Part shown: piece by piece, positions 9,135 through 16,187 of the stretch
Layout of the letters: every line of letters starts with the position of its first letter
How positions within the stretch are numbered: position 1 is the first letter of the stretch
Assembly (NCBI RefSeq): GCF_000763295.1
Contig: NZ_JRJE01000032.1
Coordinates: forward strand, 682,001-746,000
Direction of reading: 5' to 3'
Origin: Thalassospira australica
Lineage (GTDB): Bacteria > Pseudomonadota > Alphaproteobacteria > Rhodospirillales > Thalassospiraceae
DNA: 64,000 bases
The notes under the pieces: model-generated
Database searches by the model: none
The model's input: the letters and a program-made list of their open reading frames with translations, nothing else
What the model was told of the DNA's origin: nothing
Program-made: the position numbers and the translations under genes

Positions 9135-10160
9135 CTAATCCTGTGCTGCTGTGGTCCGTTCACGGGCAGGTAGCAGGCCGTGCTTGTCCAGCAATCTTCG
9201 GAACTGATGGTAATTCAGATCAAGCGCCTTGGCAGCTTCGGTCTGGTTGTTGGCGTTTTGGCGCAGGGCCTGCTCAAGCAGTTTGGTTTCGAAATCCGCG
9301 ACCTGTGATTTGAAGTCGATGCCAGTGTCAGGATCAGACAATTCGGGGGGATGTGCGGGCGAAATGGCGTCCCGGCCGGTTTCCGTCCAGATGCCGTCAA
9401 ACGGATCGAGTTTAATGGCGGCAAGTGGTGCGTCTTCGTCCTCAGAAAGATAGATGCTGCGTTCAACCGCGTTGCGCAACTCGCGGATATTGCCGGGCCA
9501 AGGGTGGCTGAGCAGTTGTTCGGCAGCCGGGCGGGAAAAGCCGGCAAAAACGCTGCGCCCCAGGCGTTTGGTCATCTCAAGCGCGAATTGTTCGGCGAGC
9601 AAGAGGATATCATCAGACCTTTGGCGGAGCGGCGGCACGGCGATGACGTCAAAGGCCAGGCGATCAAGCAAATCAGCGCGGAACTTGTTGGTTTTGGCCA
9701 GTTCGCGGAGATTTTCATTTGTCACACCAATGACCCGCGTGTCGACCTCGATCACCTCAGACCCGCCAACGCGTTCGATCTCGCCGTACTCCACCACGCG
9801 CAAAAGCTTTTCCTGAACCACGGGGCTTGCGGTGGCGATTTCATCGAGAATGATGGTGCCGCCATGGGCGCGTTCGAACCGCCCGACATGGCGTTTGGTC
9901 GCCCCGGTAAAGGCGCCGGCTTCGTGGCCAAATAGCTCGGTATCAAGCAGGCTTTCCGTAAGCGCCGCGCAATTGACCTTGACCAGCGGGCCACCCCAGC
10001 GGTGCGAGAGATAATGCAGGCGTGCGGCAATCAGTTCCTTGCCCGAGCCGCGTTCGCCAATCACCAGACACGGGCGTTCAATCGGCGCCAGACGCGAAAC
10101 ATGTTCAAGGGCGGCCAAGAAAACGGGGTCTTCGCCCAATATTGGTTGCAAGCTATCCAT
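9135..10160 (-). CDS. pspF: PspF, sigma-54 enhancer-binding activator
   Basis: Encodes 341 residues made of an AAA+ domain and a Fis-type helix-turn-helix, with no N-terminal receiver, as typical for PspF. Walker A is GERGSGKE (near residue 35), the sigma-54 contact loop is GAFTGA, Walker B is IILDEIA, and the DNA-binding helices are in [20 protein letters not shown]. It should activate the divergent pspABC operon from the sigma-54 promoter at 10263-10278 and be held inactive by PspA until membrane stress. Two repeats just upstream of its own start are the likely binding sites and could also autoregulate it. Confidence 0.93.
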   Translation of the reverse strand: MDSLQPILGEDPVFLAALEHVSRLAPIERPCLVIGERGSGKELIAARLHYLSHRWGGPLVKVNCAALTESLLDTELFGHEAGAFTGATKRHVGRFERAHGGTIILDEIATASPVVQEKLLRVVEYGEIERVGGSEVIEVDTRVIGVTNENLRELAKTNKFRADLLDRLAFDVIAVPPLRQRSDDILLLAEQFALEMTKRLGRSVFAGFSRPAAEQLLSHPWPGNIRELRNAVERSIYLSEDEDAPLAAIKLDPFDGIWTETGRDAISPAHPPELSDPDTGIDFKSQVADFETKLLEQALRQNANNQTEAAKALDLNYHQFRRLLDKHGLLPARERTTAAQD

Positions 10161-10164
10161 TTGG

Positions 10165-10189
10165 CGAAAAACGTTATCGAAAAACGTTA
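10165..10189. promoter_or_regulatory. PspF upstream activating sites
   Basis: The 12-mer CGAAAAACGTTA occurs twice as a direct repeat, at 10165-10176 and 10178-10189, 13 bp apart. It lies about 75-100 bp upstream of the psp -24 element and directly before pspF, the position of UAS I and II in enterobacterial psp regulons. Confidence 0.65.
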
Positions 10190-10262
10190 CTATTGTCGCG
10201 ATAAAAGTTAAATAAAAAGTCTGATGATTACCTAAGTATTTGATTTAATTGTATTTCAAAAT

Positions 10263-10278
10263 TGGCACGGCATTTGAA
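10263..10278 (+). promoter_or_regulatory. sigma-54 promoter of pspABC
   Basis: TTGGCACGGCATTTGAA has the -24 GG at 10264-10265 and the -12 GA at 10276-10277 with the required 10 bases between them. Transcription would begin near 10288, giving a leader of about 40 bases to pspA. Confidence 0.85.
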
Positions 10279-10329
10279 ATGGAGAGTGCACAAGTTTAGC
10301 GTCCCCCGATTAATTAAGGAGATCAGACA

Positions 10330-11007
10330 ATGGGCGTGTTTTCGCGTTTGTCCGATATCGTAAATGCCAACATCAACTCGCTTCTGGATCGTGCCGAAGA
10401 TCCGGAAAAAATGGTGCGGTTGATGATCCAGGAAATGGAAGACACTCTGGTCGAAGTCCGTTCCGCTGCCGTTAAGGCGATTGCCGATAAAAAGGAAGTC
10501 GAACGCAAGCTGAAAAAGCTGCATGACGGTCAGGTTGAATGGGACACCAAGGCAGAGTTTGCCGTGTCCAAGGGCCGTGATGATCTGGCCAAGGGTGCGC
10601 TGATGGCGCGCCGTCGTCTGGCCGATCAGAGCATTGTGCTTGAGCGTGAACTTGAAGTGATTGAAGAGACCCTTGGCAAATATGACGAGGACCTCAACAA
10701 GCTTCAGAACAAGCTCAATGAAGCCAAGGCCAAACAGCGTACGGTTGAAATCCGCATGCAGACGGCTGAAAAGCGTGTCAAAATGAAAGAGAAGCTGCAT
10801 TCCGGTCAGATTGATGAAGCGCTTCTGCGCTATGAGCAGATGGAACGCCGGATTGATGAACTGGAAGCCGGTGCAGATTCCTGGGAGCTTGGCCGCGGTC
10901 AAAGTCTTGAGGATCAGTTCGAAGACCTTGAGGCGGAGCTTGGGATCGAGGATGATCTCAAGGAGCTTAAGGCACGCGTCAAAAAAGACGTGAAGAAAGA
11001 TAAGTAA
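10330..11007 (+). CDS. pspA: phage shock protein A
   Basis: Encodes 225 residues, a full-length PspA/IM30 (ESCRT-III superfamily). The N-terminal amphipathic helix is GVFSRLSDIVNANINSLLD, followed by EDPEKMVRLMIQEMED and a long coiled coil (about 25-190). PspA has two known roles: it inhibits PspF in the resting cell, and it assembles on the inner membrane face to limit proton leakage after stress. It is the first gene of the pspABC operon and lies about 40 bases after the predicted sigma-54 start. An AAGGAG ribosome site precedes the ATG. Confidence 0.95.
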   Translation: MGVFSRLSDIVNANINSLLDRAEDPEKMVRLMIQEMEDTLVEVRSAAVKAIADKKEVERKLKKLHDGQVEWDTKAEFAVSKGRDDLAKGALMARRRLADQSIVLERELEVIEETLGKYDEDLNKLQNKLNEAKAKQRTVEIRMQTAEKRVKMKEKLHSGQIDEALLRYEQMERRIDELEAGADSWELGRGQSLEDQFEDLEAELGIEDDLKELKARVKKDVKKDK

Positions 11008-11052
11008 TAACGGTTTTCGTGTTTCGACGCGTGAGCCAGCGTAAAGGTTGAG

Positions 11053-11310
11053 ATGTCAAACATGTGGGCGATTGCCGTACCCCTTATCGTTTTAATAGCC
11101 GTTGTCGGCCCGGTCTGGGTGGTGTTTCATTACATCACGGTCTGGAAACGCATGAAGGCAGAGCAACGCACACAAAGCCCCGAACAGGCCACCCGCGAAA
11201 AGGAAATGGTGGCTGGTCTGAAACAGCGGGCTGCGCGACTCGAAAGCCGTGTCGAAACACTTGAACGCCTGTTAGATGCCGAGGTTGCCGAATGGAGGAA
11301 CAGGATATGA
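11053..11310 (+). CDS. pspB: phage shock protein B
   Basis: Encodes 85 residues. One N-terminal membrane helix (about 5-27, IAVPLIVLIAVVGPVWVVFHYI) is followed by a charged coiled coil (KEMVAGLKQRAARLESRVETLERLL), the PspB layout. With PspC it senses membrane damage and draws PspA away from PspF. The stop overlaps the next start as ATGA, showing translational coupling to pspC. Confidence 0.9.
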   Translation: MSNMWAIAVPLIVLIAVVGPVWVVFHYITVWKRMKAEQRTQSPEQATREKEMVAGLKQRAARLESRVETLERLLDAEVAEWRNRI

Positions 11311-11888
11311 CTGCTCAGCAAGCTGCTGCCGGAAACGGTTTTCAGCGCGGTCACAAGAAACACACGCATGGTGGATGCCGATTTTCAAACAGCAACCACG
11401 GTGAAAAGGAATGCGGTGGTGTGATCAAACGGACCACACGCGGAATTTCAGAAGCCTTTGGCATTCCGCGCAAAGGTGTGCTGATTGCCTTCATTCTGGT
11501 TTTGATCTTCAGCTTCCCGGTTGGCGTGATGCTGTTTGGTCTGGCATGGGCCTATGTCCATCACCCGGAATGGTTTGCCAGTCTGCGCGGGAAACTGCGT
11601 GATCAGGGCCAAACCACATCGGCCGGACGCACGGCAAAAAGCAACCATGCGTCATCCGATGCTGCCGAAGACCGCCCGACTGTCGGTGTTGATTACGAGG
11701 AAAGCTGGATGGAAGACCTGCGGGCACAGTTTGACGATCTGGAACGCCGTACCGGCTCAATGGAAGGTTTTGTCGCATCAGGCGATTACCAGATGGCATC
11801 CGAATTCAAAAAGATGAAAGAGGATGACGCTTCTGAGGATGCCGATGGTGAAGGCAAGTCCGACGCCCCGAAAGCGCCAAAGGCTTAG
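11307..11888 (+). CDS. pspC: PspC-domain envelope stress sensor
   Basis: Encodes 193 residues from the ATG at 11307, which overlaps the pspB stop and follows GGAGGAACAGG; an in-frame ATG at 11292 lies inside pspB with no ribosome site. The N-terminal tail is rich in His and Cys (GHKKHTHGGCRF, then CGG). A PspC domain with one strong membrane helix (about 49-72, GVLIAFILVLIFSFPVGVML) follows. The C-terminal 100 residues are charged and probably coiled (WMEDLRAQFDDLERRTGSM). The His/Cys-rich start is not standard for PspC and might bind metal, which is speculation. No pspD or pspE follows. Confidence 0.88.
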   Translation: MTAQQAAAGNGFQRGHKKHTHGGCRFSNSNHGEKECGGVIKRTTRGISEAFGIPRKGVLIAFILVLIFSFPVGVMLFGLAWAYVHHPEWFASLRGKLRDQGQTTSAGRTAKSNHASSDAAEDRPTVGVDYEESWMEDLRAQFDDLERRTGSMEGFVASGDYQMASEFKKMKEDDASEDADGEGKSDAPKAPKA

Positions 11889-11916
11889 GCCACGGGTTAC
11901 AAAAGTTTCAAGGATT

Positions 11917-11985
11917 GACGGCGGTTTTGGCTTTCCCCAATCCCCCCTCGCGTTAGCACGGGTCTTGACCCGCATGACCGCCGTC
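11917..11985. other. structured intergenic palindrome after pspC
   Basis: GACGGCGGT (11917-11925) pairs with ACCGCCGTC (11977-11985), enclosing a smaller hairpin (CGGGT-CTTG-ACCCG near 11960). It could be an mRNA 3'-end structure or a dispersed intergenic element; it stands before a simpler terminator. Confidence 0.5.
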
Positions 11986-12007
11986 AAACATTTAAAGCCG
12001 TTGGCAT

Positions 12008-12041
12008 AAGCCGGATTGCAAAGGCAGTCCGGCTTTTCTTT
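12008..12041 (+). terminator. terminator of the psp operon
   Basis: Stem AAGCCGGA (12008-12015) with TCCGGCTT (12028-12035), followed by TTCTTTT. It separates pspC from the convergent LysR gene and could act in both directions. Confidence 0.7.
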
Positions 12042-12046
12042 TGCGA

Positions 12047-12919
12047 TCAGGCGGTGCGTTTGTGGGCCAAAGGTGCAAAGGCATCGCTGATACAGTTTTT
12101 AAGCGCCAATGCGGCTTCGGAGCGGGCATGGCGGGATGTGCGCATGACGGTTGCCACCGATGGCGGCTGTGCAAAGACATCGGTGATGATATCGATATCC
12201 GCTGTCAGGCAATGATCGCCAATCAATGCCACGCCAAGACCCGATGATACGGCCGAGATGATGGCATTGCTGCTTGCACAGGTCAGGATGGTTTCAAATC
12301 CGATGTCCTGTGCCGGGGCGGTTTCCATCGCCCATTTTCGATAAAAGCAATCCGGATCAAATGCCAGAAACGGGATCGGTTTTGACCGGTCAATTTCAAA
12401 GTCCGGTGCCTTGACCCAATGCAAGGGGGCGTGGCGCAACGCCCTGTCTGTTGGGCGTTTGAGATGCGCAAAAGTGTCCAATACGCCGATATCAATCTCG
12501 CGGTTTTCAAGCTGCTGTTCGATGTGCAGGCTTTGACCGGTTGTGGTGTTGACCGAAACGTCGGGATAAAGCTTTTTGAAATGCCCAAGGATCACGGGCA
12601 GACCGTTGTTTGCCATGTCTTCGGTCATGCCAAGGCGCAAGCGGCCCTTGAGCGGCCTACGTGTGAGGCTGATCAGGGCTTCTTCGTGGATGGCAAGAAT
12701 ACGTCGCCCGTAGGCCAGCAACTGTTCACCTTCGCGGGTGAATTTTGACGCCCCGGCCCGGCGATCGAGAATGGCATAGCCCAGCCCGTCTTCCAGACGT
12801 TTGATCTTATGCGAAATGGCCGATTGAGACAGGGCAAGGTGATCTGCCGCACGGGTGATGCCGCCATGATCGGCAATAGCACACAAGGCTTCGAGGCTTC
12901 CGATATCCAGACGTGTCAT
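12047..12919 (-). CDS. LysR-family transcriptional regulator
   Basis: Encodes 290 residues. The N-terminal winged helix-turn-helix (about 5-64) contains ITRAADHLALSQSAISHKIKRLE. The effector domain begins near residue 90 (GRLRLGMTEDMAN). It is divergent from an alpha/beta hydrolase gene with a 129-bp gap, the usual arrangement of a LysR regulator and its target. The gap contains ATGAAT/ATTCAT half-sites near 12947 and 12975. The ligand is unknown. Confidence 0.85.
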   Translation of the reverse strand: MTRLDIGSLEALCAIADHGGITRAADHLALSQSAISHKIKRLEDGLGYAILDRRAGASKFTREGEQLLAYGRRILAIHEEALISLTRRPLKGRLRLGMTEDMANNGLPVILGHFKKLYPDVSVNTTTGQSLHIEQQLENREIDIGVLDTFAHLKRPTDRALRHAPLHWVKAPDFEIDRSKPIPFLAFDPDCFYRKWAMETAPAQDIGFETILTCASSNAIISAVSSGLGVALIGDHCLTADIDIITDVFAQPPSVATVMRTSRHARSEAALALKNCISDAFAPLAHKRTA

Positions 12920-13048
12920 GTGATCCCCGGTGCGGTGTTATTTGTATGAATGTTTTGAATAAAGAAATGATATCTATTCATTTGTGTCATGTCAAAGGCC
13001 GGGCCATCATCGGTTTATCGAACAATATCCCGATTTCAGGAGGGTCCT

Positions 13049-13903
13049 ATGAAGCCGGTCGCAACAGACCATCTATTGATCAACAACACCCGTATTGCCC
13101 ATGGCGTTTATGGGGATGGCGTCCCGGTCATTTTGTTGCATGGAACACCGTCATCATCCCTGATCTGGCGTCACAGCATCGATACGCTGGTTGCGGCCGG
13201 ATACAGGGTGCATTTGTTTGACCTGCTGGGATATGGACTGTCCGAGCGCCCGTGGGATCCGGATATTGATACCTCTATCAGTGGGCAGTTGCCGATTCTG
13301 GAAGGGTTGATGGATCACTGGGGGCTGACGTCGGCGCATATTGTCGGCCATGATTTTGGCGGGGCGATTGCGCAGCAGGTCGGGGTGTTGCGGCCCGAAC
13401 TGGCGCGAACCATCACCCTGATTGATGCGGTCAGTTATGACAGCTATCCGTCAAAGCGCACGCGCCAGCAAATGGCGGCTGGGCTTGATGTGCTGGCAAA
13501 GGTGCCGGACGCGGAACACCGGGCGCATTTCCGCGATTGGGTGCGCTCAGCCGTGGTCGATACTGAGGCGTTCGAGGCCGGTGCGCTTGATGCCTATGTT
13601 GATTACATTTCCGGACCAATCGGGCAGGCCAGCCTGTTTCAGCATCAAATTCGCCACTATGATCCGATCCATACCCTGAAGGTTGCAGATCGTCTGGGCG
13701 AGCTTGGCAATAAGCCAGTCAAGCTGATCTGGGGAACCAAGGATATCTGGCAGACACCGGACTGGGCAGCGCGGTTGCATGGGGATATTCCGGGTTCGGA
13801 GCTGAGCATGGTCGAAGATGCAGCGCATTTTTCCCTTGAAGACAAGCCCCGGGAGATCACCGCCCTGATCCTTGATTTCCTGAACCGGCATCGCGACGCC
13901 TGA
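13049..13903 (+). CDS. alpha/beta hydrolase, epoxide hydrolase/haloalkane dehalogenase-like
   Basis: Encodes 284 residues from the ATG at 13049, preceded by AGGAGGG; an upstream in-frame ATG at 12989 lacks a ribosome site. The oxyanion motif is LLHGTPSSSLIWR. The nucleophile elbow is VGHDFGG, with Asp instead of Ser, as in haloalkane dehalogenases and epoxide hydrolases. The acid is probably in WGTKDIW and the base His is in EDAAHFSLED near the C-terminus. A helical cap lies between about 125 and 215. It would act in the cytosol on a small hydrophobic or halogenated substrate. The divergent LysR gene is the likely regulator. Confidence 0.82.
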   Translation: MKPVATDHLLINNTRIAHGVYGDGVPVILLHGTPSSSLIWRHSIDTLVAAGYRVHLFDLLGYGLSERPWDPDIDTSISGQLPILEGLMDHWGLTSAHIVGHDFGGAIAQQVGVLRPELARTITLIDAVSYDSYPSKRTRQQMAAGLDVLAKVPDAEHRAHFRDWVRSAVVDTEAFEAGALDAYVDYISGPIGQASLFQHQIRHYDPIHTLKVADRLGELGNKPVKLIWGTKDIWQTPDWAARLHGDIPGSELSMVEDAAHFSLEDKPREITALILDFLNRHRDA

Positions 13904-13920
13904 TCTGGCTTTGGTGGAAA

Positions 13921-13968
13921 TTTAGTTTGCCGAAGCTTTAGTTGGCCGAACTTTTAGTTTACTGGACC
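13921..13968. repeat. three degenerate 16-bp tandem units
   Basis: Units start at 13921, 13937 and 13953 with a common TTTAGTT core (TTTAGTTTGCCGAAGC, TTTAGTTGGCCGAACT, TTTAGTTTACTGGACC). They follow the hydrolase stop by 18 bases. The third unit runs into the terminator hairpin. Confidence 0.75.
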
Positions 13969-14021
13969 TTGCCCGGATGGGGCGGGTCCGGTTTTCATGG
14001 GGCGGGTCCGGTTTTCTTTTT
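13962..14021 (+). terminator. double-ended terminator after the hydrolase gene
   Basis: CTGGACCTTGCCC (13962-13974) can pair with GGGCGGGTCCGG in either copy of the 20-bp duplication, each followed by TTTTC; after the second copy comes CTTTTTG. It probably ends the hydrolase transcript before the ATPase gene at 14146. Confidence 0.55.
13977..14016. repeat. perfect 20-bp tandem duplication in a terminator
   Basis: ATGGGGCGGGTCCGGTTTTC is present twice back to back (13977-13996 and 13997-14016). The unit contains the right arm and T tract of a hairpin whose left arm is CTGGACC...GCCC at 13962-13973. The duplication therefore offers two alternative right arms and two T tracts. Confidence 0.9.
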
Positions 14022-14145
14022 GTTTGCAGGTCCTTGCAGAAAAATTCCCAAATAGCGTTTATCACTATACCTAATTTAAAGGTTTTCCCGGCAAGCTGCG
14101 GGATAAATGCCCATATTCCAGGGCAGAACGCGTGGGGAAAATATC

Positions 14146-15522
14146 ATGGCGACCATGATCGAACATCCGGGGGAACAGGATTTTCTGCATCGATTGATGC
14201 TCGATAATCCGTGGTGGGATGGCGTTACCGATGATCAGGTGCAGGGTTTGCCGCATCGGGCGTTTTTCAAGCGGTTCTGGTCGGCAATTGAAAAGAATGA
14301 CGGGCAAAAGGCGCTGGTTCTGACGGGGCCGCGCGGGGTTGGCAAAACCGTGATGCTGCGTCAGGCGGTGGCAGAGCTTTTGAATGCCGACACGCCGCGC
14401 CGGCATGTATGTTATGTGTCGCTTGAACATCCGCTGTTTTTGGAAATCGACCTGCCGCGCCTGCCGAAATTGTTGCGGTCCATGCGGGGTATTTCGGCCG
14501 ACCATCCGCTTTGGCTTTTTATTGACGAGGTATCCTATCAGCGTGACTGGGAGGCAAGCCTTGTTAAATTGCTGGCCTCTGATCCGATGTTGCGCGTGGT
14601 GGCGGTCAGTGCATTGGCCCCTGCGGGCGATAATGCGGAATATATCCAAAGCCTGTTTTTACCGCCGTTCAGCTTTGCCGAATATCTTGAGCAAAAGGGC
14701 GTGGCCCCCAGTGACGTTTTGCCCGAAACCCCCAATGTCGGGCGCTATACCGCCGATGTGCCCGACGGCTTGATCGAATTAAATGACCTTTTTGAAGATT
14801 ACATCAACGAGGGCGGCTTCCACGATGCCAACGGCGAGGCCGGGGCGATTCATCGGTCGCTGCATTCGGATTTGCCGGGGTTGCATGGCATTTCAAGCCC
14901 ATCGGATTTGCATCGGTTGTTTGCGCTTTTGGCCTATAACACCGGGTCGGAATTCTCGATCGAGACGCTGGCGCGTGAGCTTGACCTCGCGAAGAATACG
15001 CTCAGACGTTACCTTGAATATCTTGAAAGCGCTTGGCTGGTGCGCCGGTTAGAGCGGGTTGATCAGGACGCCAAACCGTTTCAGCGTGCGGTGGCGTTTA
15101 AGGTGCATCTTATCCATCCCGGACTTCGCACCGGTTTGATTGGCGGGCGGGCATCGGATACATCCACCATCACGCGTTTGGCCGAAACCGCCATCCAGAC
15201 ACAGTTTCTGACCTCAAGCGTGGGCATGGAAAGCCTGTATTACGCGCGTTGGGGCCAATATGAAGTGCCGTTCGTGTTCCTTGATCGTCGCTCGGGCACG
15301 CCTTTGTTTGCCTATCACTGCCTGTGGCGCGATGAGCCGATCCGCAAGCCCAAGGAAATTCGCGCATTGGTGAACTTCCGGGGCAGTCATGCGCTGCCGC
15401 TTGGGGCCTTTGTCCTGACCAAGGCGCAGTGGCATGGCGGGAAGCTTGGCGGGGTGCCGATGCGTTTTGAACCGGCCAGTGTGTTGGCACTGCGCATCGG
15501 GCTTGAATTTTCGCAGCTTTGA
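14146..15522 (+). CDS. DUF4143-type AAA+ ATPase
   Basis: Encodes 458 residues from the ATG at 14146 (MATMIEHPGEQDF), with GGGGAAAA upstream. Walker A is LTGPRGVGKTVML (about 56-68) and Walker B is LWLFIDEVSYQ (about 124-134). The C-terminal half, after a winged-helix segment (FSIETLARELDLAKNTLRRYLEYLESAWLVRRLER), resembles the DUF4143 nuclease-like domain that usually follows such ATPases. Family members occur in defence, toxin-like and regulatory settings, but their function is poorly defined. It is the first gene of a tight cluster: an exported EndoU-like nuclease starts 14 bases after its stop. Confidence 0.8.
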   Translation: MATMIEHPGEQDFLHRLMLDNPWWDGVTDDQVQGLPHRAFFKRFWSAIEKNDGQKALVLTGPRGVGKTVMLRQAVAELLNADTPRRHVCYVSLEHPLFLEIDLPRLPKLLRSMRGISADHPLWLFIDEVSYQRDWEASLVKLLASDPMLRVVAVSALAPAGDNAEYIQSLFLPPFSFAEYLEQKGVAPSDVLPETPNVGRYTADVPDGLIELNDLFEDYINEGGFHDANGEAGAIHRSLHSDLPGLHGISSPSDLHRLFALLAYNTGSEFSIETLARELDLAKNTLRRYLEYLESAWLVRRLERVDQDAKPFQRAVAFKVHLIHPGLRTGLIGGRASDTSTITRLAETAIQTQFLTSSVGMESLYYARWGQYEVPFVFLDRRSGTPLFAYHCLWRDEPIRKPKEIRALVNFRGSHALPLGAFVLTKAQWHGGKLGGVPMRFEPASVLALRIGLEFSQL

Positions 15523-15535
15523 GGGGGATCGTGAC

Positions 15536-16117
15536 GTGGGTCCTGTGCTGTTGAAATCAATGTTTGGGATGCTGGTCGCGGTGGCCGTAATCGCCATTTC
15601 CGGGCAGGTGCAAGCCGATCGGTCCTGCCCGATCAAGCCGCGGTGGAACAGCAGTGATCCGGCGATCAATCTTGATCATGTGTTTTGCGGCGAAGCGCGA
15701 TCAGGCAGCAAGGCCGCCGGTTTTCATGCGCGCCCCGGCGGGCAAAACCCCGGGACAGTCATTGATTTTGACATCAGCAAACCGGCCAATGACAATGGCG
15801 TTTATGCCGGAATGGCGACCTTTGACAATCCGAACGGGCGTGACCCGGTCAAGTTTTCCAGCATCTTTCCCGATAGCTGTACCCGCGATCAGATTGTGGC
15901 GTCGATCTCATATGCGTTTGATCATCAGAACGCGTGTCCGCCCGGCGCGCCCGGGTGGTGGCACTGTGGCCCGAACCGTCCGAAAAGTTCGGATGGGGTG
16001 CCAGATGTTGCAGTAAACGGGTTTTGCATCGGCGATGATCCCGGGTCGCGCTTTACCATTGTGATCGGGCTTTTGCGGGACGGGCGGATCAATACGGCCT
16101 TTCCACTACGTGACTAG
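15536..16117 (+). CDS. exported EndoU-fold nuclease
   Basis: Encodes 193 residues from a GTG at 15536, preceded by GAGGGGG at eight bases; the longer frame from 15434 runs inside the ATPase gene. Residues 1-27 form a signal peptide (MLVAVAVIAISGQVQA). The mature protein carries the bacterial EndoU pattern: H48 in LDHVFCGE, H64 in AAGFHARPGG, KFSSIFPDSCTRDQI, and the terminal INTAFPL with T187 and F189. Known bacterial EndoU domains are tRNA-cutting contact-dependent toxins, usually as C-terminal tips of large proteins; here the domain stands alone. Six cysteines in the mature part suit disulphides in the periplasm. No immunity protein is obvious next to it. Confidence 0.75.
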   Translation: MGPVLLKSMFGMLVAVAVIAISGQVQADRSCPIKPRWNSSDPAINLDHVFCGEARSGSKAAGFHARPGGQNPGTVIDFDISKPANDNGVYAGMATFDNPNGRDPVKFSSIFPDSCTRDQIVASISYAFDHQNACPPGAPGWWHCGPNRPKSSDGVPDVAVNGFCIGDDPGSRFTIVIGLLRDGRINTAFPLRD

Positions 16118-16187
16118 GCTCAGGGACATGGCGGGCTGGACAACGGGTTGGGAAATGGCAATGAATGCCCATATCCTTGGGGACAGA

